Assembly: GCF_900637515.1 (NCBI RefSeq)
Contig: NZ_LR134375.1
Location: 502,501 to 566,500 of the forward strand
DNA: 64,000 nucleotides
Origin: Veillonella dispar
Lineage (GTDB): Bacteria; Bacillota; Negativicutes; Veillonellales; Veillonellaceae
Direction of reading: 5' to 3'
The position numbers were made by a program, and so were the translations under genes. Shown here piece after piece: positions 1 to 8,100 of this stretch (the first letter of the stretch is position 1; each line of letters opens with the position of its first letter). The notes beneath the pieces were generated by a model that worked only from the letters and a program-made list of their open reading frames with translations, was not told the DNA's origin and searched no databases.

Positions 1-275
1 CGCAAGAAACTTGAAGGGGGCTGCTCCTAGTACGAGAGGACCGGAGTGGACGAACCGCTGGTGTACCAATTATCCTGCCAAGGGTACAGTTGGGTAGCTA
101 CGTTCGGGACGGATAAACGCTGAAAGCATCTAAGCGTGAAACCAGCCTTGAGATGAGGTTTCTCATAGCATAAGCTAGTAAGATCCCATGTAGACGACAT
201 GGTTGATAGGCCAGGTGTGGAAGAGCCGTGAGGTTTGGAGCTGACTGGTACTAATAGATCGAGGGCTTTACTTAA
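1..275 (+). rRNA. 23S ribosomal RNA, 3' end (5' part outside window)
   Basis: The window opens inside the last 23S domain. The sarcin-ricin loop (AGTACGAGAGGACC) is at 29-42, and the typical 3' terminal domain follows, ending near GAGGGCTTTACTTAA. The exact 3' end is estimated from family knowledge. The 5S gene follows about 75 bases later, as in a standard rrn operon. Confidence 0.97.
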
Positions 276-350
276 ACAAAACATTAAGCAGAATGTGCAA
301 CAAATATATATAACTTCTATGTGGTTTTCAGAGTACAAACTCTGACAGAT

Positions 351-464
351 TCAGTGGCGATGGCTATGAGGATCCACCTGTTCCCATCTCGAACACAGTA
401 GTTAAGCTCATAAACGCCGAAAGTACTTGGCTGGAGACGGCCTGGGAGGATAGGAAGCCGCTGA
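351..464 (+). rRNA. rrf: 5S ribosomal RNA
   Basis: The segment has the standard 5S layout. GGCGATGGC at the 5' side, the conserved CCCATCTCGAACACAG core near 385-400 and GTACTTGGCTGGAGACGGCCTGGGAGG at the 3' side are readable. It lies about 75 bases after the 23S 3' end and is followed by an intrinsic terminator. The ends are estimated to within a few bases. Confidence 0.93.
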
Positions 465-474
465 TTAAGCTAAA

Positions 475-502
475 GGCACACCTGAGGGTGTGTCTTTTTT
501 TT
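475..502 (+). terminator. rRNA operon terminator
   Basis: GGCACACC, a TGAG loop and GGTGTGTC form an 8-bp stem followed by eight T. It directly follows the 5S gene, so it is the likely end of the rrn transcript. Confidence 0.9.
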
Positions 503-504
503 AT

Positions 505-800
505 GTATGGCTTCCTATCCTCCCAGGGTACCTGGTAAGCAGGGCAGTAGAAGATGGAGAAGCGAAGCGACGACAGATTCACTGCATCGCTTAGTTCGGA
601 GCGTAAGATGGACATGTAGCGCAGCTACATAGGTCCATCCACAGCGACGAACACCCAGTATCCTGGAGGGAAGAACCGTACATAAGAACTCGCTGATTAA
701 GCATACTGCGGCTAGTGGTAGTATCCAACTCTATCCATACGGTAACGAGGCACAACGTGCCAATGTTACCGAACCGTAAACCAGTTGAGTAGCTCCAAAT
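505..800. other. Structured, relatively GC-rich spacer behind the 5S gene
   Basis: No convincing gene is present. Bases 509-527 are a perfect 19-base reverse complement of the 5S 3' arm at 441-459. Two strong hairpins follow: 607-639 (GATGGAC/GTCCATC closing ATGTAGC/GCTACAT) and 740-771 (CGGTAAC/GTTACCG closing GGCAC/GTGCC). A 12-base direct repeat (CGCTGATTAAGC) occurs at 459-470 and 691-702. This could be a decayed rRNA-operon remnant or a structured RNA; the sequence does not decide between them. Confidence 0.5.
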
Positions 801-1500
801 ACATGTAAATACATATTACATATAAACCTCATCCCAATTTATGTAACATATACATTATTCATTCATATCTATCTTTAAATATTTATCCCTAAATAACCAC
901 TATATTATTCAATGGAGATTTACCTCTTAATGATCAAATATCTACCATATAGCCCTAATTTTACTCTTTTTACTGCGATATCTATACATAATAGTTTATG
1001 TTTAACTGCTTTAATAGATCATTATACAAGTTATTCTTTAATCAACTTTACTAATTAATCATCTTTATGTAATTAATATTACTTTAATTTTAAATTTTAA
1101 TAATCACTATCTACTACATATTCTATTCATGCATAGGTTTACCTGAAATTCACATATAAAGCTATAAATATAGATAAATACTGGGTTTATACTTACATTA
1201 GTATTGCCTAAATATGCACCAAAATTTACTCATTTCATTTATATCTCATATAACTTTCACTATGTTTTCACATATAATCTTTATACTAGCAATAGTTGAT
1301 TGAGATCAACTAAGGAAATGGAGGTCTACTGCAAATAACTTTTACCTGTCCCTTTTACAAATAATACAAACAACACAACACAAAACAATACAACACATAA
1401 AACAACACTTAAATACACAACAATACTCTCCCTGTGTATAAACAAAACAATACATATACAAAACTCTCTAATTATATATACCATCTCCCGTATATATAAA
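801..1500. other. AT-rich gene-free spacer with a G-poor A/C tract
   Basis: No plausible coding region is seen. From about 830 the sequence is very AT-rich. Bases 1349-1499 are almost free of G on the plus strand, so an RNA copy would be largely unstructured. Complementary arms lie at 1324-1347 and 1500-1518 (AACTTTTACCT against AGGTAAAAGTT, and GTCTAC against GTAGAC). No DnaA-box cluster is visible. Confidence 0.5.
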
Positions 1501-1521
1501 GGTAAAAGTTAGGTAGACATA

Positions 1522-1550
1522 AGAGCCCTTGTGAAAGGGCTCTTTTTCCT
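1522..1550 (+). terminator. Intrinsic terminator upstream of tRNA-Trp
   Basis: AGAGCCCT and AGGGCTCT form an 8-bp stem with a short loop, followed by TTTTCCTTTT. No gene precedes it on this strand, so it either ends an unannotated RNA from the A/C-rich spacer or shields the tRNA from read-through. Confidence 0.75.
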
Positions 1551-1593
1551 TTTAAATTCACTATTATTTCATTATTTTAAAGGGCTTTGTTTC

Positions 1594-1622
1594 TTGACAT
1601 GGGACCTAATTTTTGTTAAACT
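1594..1622 (+). promoter_or_regulatory. Promoter of tRNA-Trp
   Basis: A perfect -35 box TTGACA at 1594-1599 and a -10 box TAAACT at 1617-1622 are separated by 17 bases. The tRNA starts 31 bases later. Confidence 0.8.
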
Positions 1623-1653
1623 AATCAAGTATCAAGCACAGCTTGATGAACAT

Positions 1654-1729
1654 AGGGGTATAGCTCAATTGGTAGAGTAGCGGTCTCCAAAACCGTTGGT
1701 TGTGGGTTCAAGTCCTACTGCCCCTGCCA
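1654..1729 (+). tRNA. tRNA-Trp (CCA anticodon)
   Basis: The cloverleaf is complete. Acceptor AGGGGTA pairs with TGCCCCT, the anticodon loop is CTCCAAA (anticodon CCA), the T arm contains GGTTCAAGTCC and CCA is encoded. A 6-bp hairpin with a TTCG loop follows at 1740-1755 but lacks a T run, so it may act in 3' processing rather than termination. Confidence 0.96.
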
Positions 1730-1793
1730 AATTTGGATTGCGGTCTTCGGACCGCATGTCCATAAAATTACTCAAAAAATATTAAAAAAATGC

Positions 1794-1822
1794 TTGCATA
1801 GATGTAAGCGTTATGTTAATAT
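1794..1822 (+). promoter_or_regulatory. Promoter of tRNA-Arg (ACG)
   Basis: TTGCAT at 1794-1799 and TAATAT at 1817-1822 are separated by 17 bases. The tRNA begins 20 bases downstream. Confidence 0.7.
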
Positions 1823-1841
1823 AAGTGAGTACCAAGTACAT

Positions 1842-1918
1842 GACTCAGTAGCTCAGCTGGATAGAGCGTTTGACTACGAATCAAAAGGCCAGGGGTTCGA
1901 ATCCCTTCTGGGTCACCA
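1842..1918 (+). tRNA. tRNA-Arg (ACG anticodon)
   Basis: Acceptor GACTCAG pairs with CTGGGTC. The anticodon arm TTTGA-CTACGAA-TCAAA gives anticodon ACG. The T loop GGTTCGAATCC and an encoded CCA end are present. An intrinsic terminator follows at 1924-1952. Confidence 0.96.
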
Positions 1919-1923
1919 AATGA

Positions 1924-1952
1924 AAGCATCACAGCAATGTGGTGCTTTTTTA
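1924..1952 (+). terminator. Terminator after tRNA-Arg
   Basis: AAGCATCACA and TGTGGTGCTT form a 10-bp stem with one G-U pair, followed by a T-rich tail. Confidence 0.85.
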
Positions 1953-1977
1953 TTTTTGCAAAAACCATTTATCTATT

Positions 1978-1985
1978 AAAAAGAC
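1978..1985. repeat. Target site duplication, left copy
   Basis: AAAAAGAC is repeated exactly at 3335-3342 on the other side of the insertion sequence. Confidence 0.93.
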
Positions 1986-2017
1986 GGGTTATAGGACAAA
2001 ACGTGTTGGTTTTATAG

Positions 2018-2050
2018 GCGATGGAGCCAGTAATTTACTGGCTCCATCGC
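2018..2050. repeat. Long palindrome in the left end of the IS
   Basis: GCGATGGAGCCAGTAA and its exact reverse complement are separated by one T, giving 16-bp arms. The RNA hairpin, followed by TATTTTAAGTTCTTTT, would act as a terminator or translation block against transcription entering from outside. Protection of transposase genes from external transcription is known in other IS families; applying it here is inference. Confidence 0.8.
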
Positions 2051-2184
2051 TATTTTAAGTTCTTTTGATAAACTTAGAGGGTGGACAAAATGTGTTGGTA
2101 AAAAGTCCCGAAACCCTTGATTTTACTGGCTTCAATAAGGTTATATCTTCTTAGAAAATCGTGTTCTAAGTGGAGGGAATAATC

Positions 2185-3306
2185 ATGCTGGTAAGATGTA
2201 TAAATTGTGGATTTTCTTGTCAAAAATATGGGAAAACTAAAGCTGGATCACAACGATGGCATTGTAAGCAGTGTAACATCACCTTTACACAAACTATTGA
2301 TAATACTACTAAATGTTTTCATCGATTTCTAAATTGGTTATTTAGTAAAGAAACACAACAGGACATGCCTGGGCAGGGCCGTACATTTCGTAGACAGATA
2401 GCTGATTTCTGGCAAATATGGCCTATGCCGCCCAAAATTGAAACCTCGAGAGATGTGGTATTCGTTGATGGTATTTACTTAGCTAAAAAAGCTTGTATTT
2501 TGATCTGTTATGATGGTGAATATGTATTAGGGTGGTATTTATGTAGGTCAGAACAGTCTCGCTCATGGCAAGCTCTTATGCAGCGAATAGCGACCCCCAT
2601 TGTGGTCGTTTCTGATGGTGGACCTGGTCTTAGAAAAGCATTAAAAAAAGTTTGGCGTACCGCCAAGCTTCAACGTTGTATTGTTCATGCCGTATGGCAA
2701 GTACATCGTTACACTACTAGGCGGCCTAAGACATTAGCAGGCATTATGTTAAAAGATTTAGCAAGCGATTTATATAACGTAAAAACACAGGAAGATGCAA
2801 AAATATGGATTCAACGATTATTTAATTGGAGGGTGACTTTTAAAGAGTTTCTAAATGAAATGACACGTGATAGTAATGATAATTTAAGAGCTACGCATGA
2901 ACGATTACTAAAAGCCTATAACTCTCTAGTGGTATTAATTAATACAGAGACAATGTTTCGATATTTAGATGAAACATTGGTGTTGGATAAAGAATGTCCG
3001 AAGACTAATAACCCTATTGAAGGCGGAGTAAACGCACAACTCAGACGTTTATTGCGTTACCATCGAGGAATGTCTGTAGAAAAACGTATAAAAGCGGTCT
3101 TTTGGTGGTGTTATTTACACTCACCAAGACCGCTTTCTGCAAAAGAAATACTTAAGGTAATGCCAACTGATGCAAGTATTTCTAAAATATATAGTTCTAT
3201 GAATGAAAGAGCCCAACTTCAAGGCATAATTCCAACTTGGGGGGATGCCATTTCTTGGGGTGATTTGCATAACTATGACAAATTATCTTTCAATGATTGG
3301 GATTAA
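2185..3306 (+). CDS. IS1249-like transposase
   Basis: DDE transposase of 373 residues for cut-and-paste or copy-out movement of the surrounding element. A zinc ribbon is readable at the N-terminus (C5, C8, C27, C30), as in the IS1249 branch of the IS256/Mutator superfamily. The catalytic triad can be assigned to D95 (VFVDGIY), D144 (VVSDGGPG) and E279 (NPIEGG). An in-frame GTG at 2170 exists, but the GGAGGG at 2172-2177 lies seven bases before ATG 2185, so the ATG is the likely start. The frame is intact and almost fills the element, so it is probably functional. It has no functional link to its neighbours. Confidence 0.92.
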   Translation: MLVRCINCGFSCQKYGKTKAGSQRWHCKQCNITFTQTIDNTTKCFHRFLNWLFSKETQQDMPGQGRTFRRQIADFWQIWPMPPKIETSRDVVFVDGIYLAKKACILICYDGEYVLGWYLCRSEQSRSWQALMQRIATPIVVVSDGGPGLRKALKKVWRTAKLQRCIVHAVWQVHRYTTRRPKTLAGIMLKDLASDLYNVKTQEDAKIWIQRLFNWRVTFKEFLNEMTRDSNDNLRATHERLLKAYNSLVVLINTETMFRYLDETLVLDKECPKTNNPIEGGVNAQLRRLLRYHRGMSVEKRIKAVFWWCYLHSPRPLSAKEILKVMPTDASISKIYSSMNERAQLQGIIPTWGDAISWGDLHNYDKLSFNDWD

Positions 3307-3336
3307 AGTACCAACACGTTTTGTCCTATAACCCAA

Positions 3337-3369
3337 AAAGACTCTACACATAATTGTGTAGAGTCTTTT
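3337..3369. terminator. Bidirectional terminator
   Basis: AAAGACTCTACACA, a TAAT loop and TGTGTAGAGTCTTT form a 14-bp stem with A and T tracts on either side. It overlaps the right-hand IS target duplication, so the insertion hit the base of this hairpin. It can end the minus-strand transcript of the gene at 3413-3856. Confidence 0.8.
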
Positions 3370-3412
3370 AGTTTCAGCACTTTAAATCTAATTAGATTTA
3401 AAGTGTTTTACC

Positions 3413-3856
3413 TTATTTTAGCTGCCCTGCAGCTACAGCAAGATCTCTCCAGTAGATAGCTTGCATATAACCATACGTATCTGGTTTTAAGGTAATTAAT
3501 TTAGCTTTAGGTCGTTTTTCCTCACGTAATACTCTGCCTGTACGGGCATCGATGATATTACGTTGTTCTTGAACCCATTGAATCGTATCCGCATCTTGAT
3601 CAAAGTAATAATGGTTTATATACTCTGTCATATAATATTGAGCACCTTGATGACTATATGTGCGGGCTACAATTTCAAATTTATTACCTTCTCCTGCGAT
3701 GACCTTAACGCGTTGTTCTGCGTAATAATTTTGGCCATTCATACGATATAAGTAGGCATAACCTCTGGCATTCTCTAAATCAGCAATATTAACTGCTTGA
3801 GAAGGGAGGATACCTAAGATTGTAAAAGCCGCTGCAATTAATAAACTACGCTTCAT
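3413..3856 (-). CDS. Secreted hypothetical protein
   Basis: 147 residues, family not recognised. The N-terminus has a basic start, a hydrophobic core and a likely signal peptidase I site (LPSQA, about residue 21). The mature part is rich in Tyr and charged residues with no Cys, and reads as a small periplasmic beta-rich protein with tracts such as NYYAEQRVKV and EIVARTYSHQGAQYY. It starts 12 bases after the small HTH-like gene at 3869-4144, so the two are very likely co-transcribed. A good ribosome binding site (AAGGAGA) precedes the start. Function unknown. Confidence 0.8.
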   Translation of the reverse strand: MKRSLLIAAAFTILGILPSQAVNIADLENARGYAYLYRMNGQNYYAEQRVKVIAGEGNKFEIVARTYSHQGAQYYMTEYINHYYFDQDADTIQWVQEQRNIIDARTGRVLREEKRPKAKLITLKPDTYGYMQAIYWRDLAVAAGQLK

Positions 3857-3868
3857 GTATTCTCCTTA

Positions 3869-4144
3869 TTACTTCGCATGTGGCTGATCAGATTCAGCAA
3901 CCACATGTACAACTAATTCTTGATTAGAAGGAATCTGAGCCATGACTACAGGCATTGGTACATTCATAGCTGCTGCAATACCCTTGATCTGGCGCATTGC
4001 AACAGGTACTACAGTACCATCTTCTTGGATGTTTTTTTCTAATGCTTCAATCTCAGTAACTGTTAAGCTTGCTTTGTTCGCAAAGTCTTCGATAGATACA
4101 CCATTAGCTTCGCGATATTCTTTAATGAAATCTCCGATATACAT
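3869..4144 (-). CDS. Small helix-turn-helix-like (XRE-type) protein
   Basis: 91 residues. The first 65 resemble a lambda-repressor/XRE fold: FIKEYREANGVSIEDFANKA, then LTVTEIEALEKN, then a helix in the second half (AMRQIKGIAAAMNVPMPVVMA). No second domain is visible. It is the first gene of a two-gene minus-strand unit with the secreted protein at 3413-3856, and is divergent from the cobalamin riboswitch transcript starting near 4279. It may regulate its own unit. DNA binding is inferred from fold similarity only, and the recognition helix is not a strong match. Confidence 0.75.
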   Translation of the reverse strand: MYIGDFIKEYREANGVSIEDFANKASLTVTEIEALEKNIQEDGTVVPVAMRQIKGIAAAMNVPMPVVMAQIPSNQELVVHVVAESDQPHAK

Positions 4145-4243
4145 AGATTCCTCCTATTTTTAGATACCTTTATATTGTAATTAAAAATATCATATATGGC
4201 AATAGATGAATAAAAGATGAATAAATTAAATTACAAAAATAAA

Positions 4244-4272
4244 TTGACTTAATACGATAGTGGTGTTAATAT
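4244..4272 (+). promoter_or_regulatory. Promoter of the cobalamin riboswitch transcript
   Basis: TTGACT at 4244-4249 and TAATAT at 4267-4272 are separated by 17 bases, giving a start near 4279, about 20 bases before the riboswitch core. Confidence 0.75.
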
Positions 4273-4295
4273 TAACTCATAGAAAACATCATATT

Positions 4296-4450
4296 TGGGA
4301 ATAGGTGCTGAAAAGCATAATAGAGAAGCTGGTTAAATGCCAGCACGGTCCCGCCACTGTATGGTCGAGCGAGTCTAAATTAAGTCACTGGGAAACTGGG
4401 AAGGCTAGATGAGCGATGACGCCGAGTCAGGAGAACTGCCTATTCAACAT
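4296..4450 (+). ncRNA. Cobalamin (B12) riboswitch
   Basis: The conserved elements are in order: AGGTGCTGAAAAGCATAATAGAGAAGCTGGTTAAA, then the B12 core GCCACTG (near 4353), GGGAA, GATGA and the 3' box GAGTCAGGAGAACTGCCT (4424-4441). It should bind adenosylcobalamin or a related corrinoid and control transcription through the hairpin at 4495-4526. No B12 synthesis, transport or B12-independent isozyme gene follows; the next gene is tRNA-Leu. Confidence 0.93.
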
Positions 4451-4494
4451 TCACCATTTGACCTACGAGAGATAGGGAGGAGAAGTTAGTAGCT

Positions 4495-4526
4495 CCTTTT
4501 TACGTACCCGTAAAAAGGATTTTTTA
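4495..4526 (+). terminator. Expression-platform terminator of the riboswitch
   Basis: CCTTTTTACG, a TACC loop and CGTAAAAAGG form a 10-bp stem followed by ATTTTTT. It lies about 50 bases after the aptamer, as expected for a terminating expression platform. A competing GGAG...CTCC pairing just upstream (around 4477-4496) could serve as an antiterminator. Confidence 0.8.
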
Positions 4527-4700
4527 GTTCTATACGATTTTTATCAGAGATGATTTAAATTGTATTCGAAAGACCTTAATGTCGATGGCATGGTCATGGT
4601 GAATAATACCTTCTTGGTATTACCAGCATGACATGTGTTATGACTGTTAATATATTTTATGGTAAATGTAGGGCATGCATTTATTCATCATCATCCTAAA
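4527..4700 (+). other. Gene-free segment behind the riboswitch
   Basis: About 170 bases without a convincing gene. A 21-codon frame at 4659-4724 with three consecutive His codons exists, but it has no ribosome binding site and runs into the next terminator. This is either a decayed B12-regulated gene or the body of a riboswitch-controlled small RNA ending at 4755. Confidence 0.4.
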
Positions 4701-4755
4701 AAAGAGGCTGACCCAGGATTCTAGTAGTTCGGATTCTGGGTCAGTCTCTTTTTAT
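4701..4755 (+). terminator. Terminator ending the riboswitch read-through transcript
   Basis: AGAGGCTGACCCAGGATTC pairs with GGATTCTGGGTCAGTCTCT (small mismatches near the apex), followed by TTTTTATTTTT. This is a strong hairpin in front of the tRNA-Leu promoter. Confidence 0.85.
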
Positions 4756-4798
4756 TTTTAGGGGATACATGAAATTTAAGTTAATTCTAAAAAAATGA

Positions 4799-4827
4799 TT
4801 GACGATGAATTCTATACATGATATTAT
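4799..4827 (+). promoter_or_regulatory. Promoter of tRNA-Leu
   Basis: TTGACG at 4799-4804 and TATTAT at 4822-4827 are separated by 17 bases; the tRNA begins 16 bases later. Confidence 0.75.
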
Positions 4828-4842
4828 TATTTCAGTTGAGAC

Positions 4843-4927
4843 GCGGGAGTGGCGGAATTGGCAGACGCACCAGACTTAGGATCTGGCGCCTTACGGCGTG
4901 GGGGTTCAAGTCCCTTCTCCCGCACCA
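4843..4927 (+). tRNA. tRNA-Leu (TAG anticodon)
   Basis: Class II tRNA of 85 bases with acceptor GCGGGAG/CTCCCGC, anticodon loop CTTAGGA (anticodon TAG), the long variable arm GCGCCTTACGGCGT and encoded CCA. A terminator follows at 4936-4961. Confidence 0.97.
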
Positions 4928-4935
4928 ACTTTATT

Positions 4936-4961
4936 GCACCTTTAGAGGTGCTATTTTTTTT
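4936..4961 (+). terminator. Terminator after tRNA-Leu
   Basis: GCACCT, a short loop and AGGTGC, followed by TATTTTTTTT. Confidence 0.8.
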
Positions 4962-5139
4962 GCCTAAAATTAGCTTTATTAATGGGCATACATAAGACTA
5001 AGCGCTTTTAATTAGGTACAAACAAGCGTGATTAGTAAGGCATAACATAGATAGAAAATTAACTATGCCGTTATGTGTTATAATAAATGAGTTAGAACTA
5101 TTTAATTAATATAATCATAGTAATACTATATGGTGCAGT

Positions 5140-8100
5140 ATGGATAATACATTAACACAACTGCTTTCACAGAACCCATCCTTTGTGGATGGGCTAAACG
5201 CATTTCAGCGGAAAGGGAAGTCAGTCATATATGGTCTTAGTGGATCTCAAAAGAGTTTCCTCTTAAACCAAGCTTTTTCTACGGGTCTTACAAAGCCTGT
5301 GGTTATCGTAGTCCATGATAAGGACCATAAAGAGATGTGGGAACGAGATTTAGCCTTTTTCTGGACTAATATTCCTGTTCTATCATTTCCTATAACAGAT
5401 CATGTGGACTTTACAACGATTGCTCGTAGCCTTGAGGACCAAGGGGCTCAAATGCGTGCTTTAGCATTGCTTGCATGGCAGGAACCTGCCGTAGTCATTG
5501 CGAATGCTGAAGAGGTTACACAATATGTGGTATCTCCACAATATTTAAAAGGACAGTCGTTACATTTCTCTTTGAATGATACGATTGAACGCGATACAGC
5601 TCTTGAACAGCTCGTTACAATTGGATATGAACGTGTAGACCAGGTGGAACAACGTGGTCATTTTGCCGTGCGCGGGGATATTTTAGACATATATCCTGTT
5701 AATAGTGAACACCCGATACGTATTGAGTTCTTTGGGGATGAAATTGATACGTTGCGGTTCTTCTCTGTGGAGAACCAACGTTCCATTGAACAAATTGATT
5801 CTTATACAGTGACACCTTTCTTTCTTGGTAAAAGTGATGCAGATTGCACCTTATTATCATATGTGAAAGAAGGCACCCTCATTTACGATGAGCCTGGTCG
5901 TATTCAGGAAGCATTAAAGAAATTCCTCAAGGAGGATCCAACACATCGTAAAAATCATTGTGACTGGAGTGAATTGCAACGTACTGTAGAAGCGACGAAT
6001 CAAGTAGCTTTCACATTTATGCAACAACGTTCTATCGGCTTAGCTGGATTTACCCCGATTGGTATTCAAGGCAAGACGATGACGAGCTTTGAGCGTCAAA
6101 TTCCTTTATTAACCGATGAGATTAAACAATGGCATCGCTTAAAACATCAAGTTGTATTGGTATTAAATAATCAGCAACGAAGAGAAGGAATTGAACGTGC
6201 TCTTGAAGGGGAAGGTATTGCCTTTGTTCATAGTGCGGAATGGATTGCAAAGCCTAATACGGTAGTTATCTTACAAGGTTTATTGACCGATGGCTTTGAA
6301 TTACCAAATAGCCATTTAGTAGTTGTCGTAGAAGGTAATATTTACGGACAACAAAAACGCAAACTTCGGAACAAGCCTAAAAAGGGCCAAGAAATCAATT
6401 ACTTTACGGATTTAACGCCTGGTGACTATGTAGTTCATAGTATGCACGGTATTGGTAAGTATATTGGTCTTAAAACGATAGAAACAGAAGGGATTCATCG
6501 GGATTATATTGAAATTGACTATGCGGGATCAGATAAATTATTCTTACCTGCCAACAACTTAGATCAATTACAAAAGTATATTGGTAATGAAGGTGATGTG
6601 CCGCGCATCAATAAAATGGGTGGCCGTGACTGGGCTAAGGTTGTTACAAAGGCAAAGAAATCTATTGATGATTTAGCAGATAAGTTAGTTGACCTCTATG
6701 CACAGCGTGAAATAACGCAAGGCTTTGCATTCTTGCCTGACCAACCATGGCAGCAGGAATTTGAAGATGCATTTCCTTATGAAGAAACGGAAGATCAATT
6801 ACAAGCAACAGCAGAAATAAAGGCATCCATGGAAAAACCAGTTCCTATGGACCGTTTGCTAGCAGGTGACGTAGGCTTTGGTAAAACAGAGGTGGCCATG
6901 CGTGCCATCTTTAAGGCTGTTATGAGCGGCAAACAAGTAGCGGTACTTGTTCCAACTACTGTTTTGGCACAGCAACATTTCCAAACCTTCTTGAACCGTT
7001 TTGCTCCATTTGGTGTCAAGGTAGATGTACTCAATCGTTTCCGCAGTACAGCAGAGAAAAAACAAGTTCTAAAAGGCGTTGAGGATGGCTCTATTGATGT
7101 TCTTATCGGCACACATTCGTTGCTTAATAAAAAGGTTGTCTTCAAAGATTTAGGTATGCTCGTAGTAGATGAAGAACAACGTTTCGGGGTAGCTCAAAAG
7201 GAAAAATGGAAAGAGTGGGCCAATAATATTGATGTACTCACCTTGAGTGCCACACCAATTCCTCGGACATTACATATGTCCCTCGTTGGTGTTCGTGAGA
7301 TGTCCGTTATCAATACGCCACCAGAAGAGCGCCTACCTGTTCAAACCTATGTGGTGGAATATGATATGAACCTCGTGGCCGATGCAATCAAGCGCGAATT
7401 AGCGCGTGGTGGTCAGGTTTACTTTGTATATAACCGTGTAGCATCTATTAATCATATGGGTGAGTTATTAGAAGAGGCCTTGCCTGGTTTACGTTACGCT
7501 ATTGCTCATGGTCAAATGACAGGTCGTCAAATTGAGGAAATCATGACTGATTTCTATGAAGGCCATTACGATGTATTATTGTCTACTAGTATCATCGAAA
7601 CAGGTCTAGATATACCAAATGCGAATACCATCATCATTTATGATGCGGACCGCTTAGGTTTATCTCAGCTATATCAAATGCGTGGCCGTGTAGGGCGTTC
7701 TCGTAGACGGGCTTATGCATACTTTATGTATCGTCCTGATAAAATGCTCTCTGAAGCGGCAGAAAAGCGCTTAAAAGCTATTGAAGAGTTCACAGAGCTC
7801 GGTGCTGGCTTTAAATTGGCGATGCGCGACTTAGAAATTCGCGGCGCTGGCAATTTATTAGGCTCGCAGCAACATGGTAATATCGCATCCGTCGGCTTTG
7901 GTATGTACGTAAGTATGTTAGAAGAAGCCATTGCGAAGGCTCAAAATAAAGAAGTTGAACGGGAAGTATCCATCGATCCAGCTATCGACTTAGAGGTAGA
8001 TGCCTTTATCGACGATGCGTATATCAAGGATAGCGCTCGTAAGATCTCCGTATATCAACGGTTGTTACATATTAAATCCAAAGAACAGCTTGATGATATG

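Larger units (their letters stand above)
1986..3334 (+). mobile_element. Complete IS1249-like insertion sequence (IS256 superfamily)
   Basis: The element is 1,349 bp. It is bounded by 25-bp perfect inverted repeats (1986-2010 and 3310-3334) and carries one transposase gene. The flanks carry an identical 8-bp direct repeat AAAAAGAC at 1978-1985 and 3335-3342, the length expected for this superfamily, so both ends and the insertion event are directly visible. Inside the left end are a 16-bp-arm palindrome (2018-2050) and a second, imperfect copy of the terminal repeat (2083-2099). The intact transposase and perfect repeats suggest recent insertion. Confidence 0.95.

Noticed and set aside
27-615. 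Minus-strand open frames across the rRNA genes
   Set aside because: They are antisense to 23S and 5S rRNA and their downstream spacer, with no ribosome binding site; chance frames.
801-1500. Replication origin in the AT-rich desert
   Set aside because: AT-richness alone is not enough; no cluster of DnaA boxes (TTATCCACA-like) and no dnaA, dnaN or gidA nearby.
1740-1755. Terminator after tRNA-Trp
   Set aside because: The hairpin has a TTCG loop and a strong stem but no T run, so it is not called as an intrinsic terminator.
1794-1979. A 61-codon plus-strand frame over tRNA-Arg
   Set aside because: It lies across the tRNA and its terminator; not a protein gene.
4659-4724. 21-codon frame with three consecutive His codons behind the riboswitch
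   Set aside because: No ribosome binding site, runs into a terminator stem; kept only as a note in the riboswitch entry.
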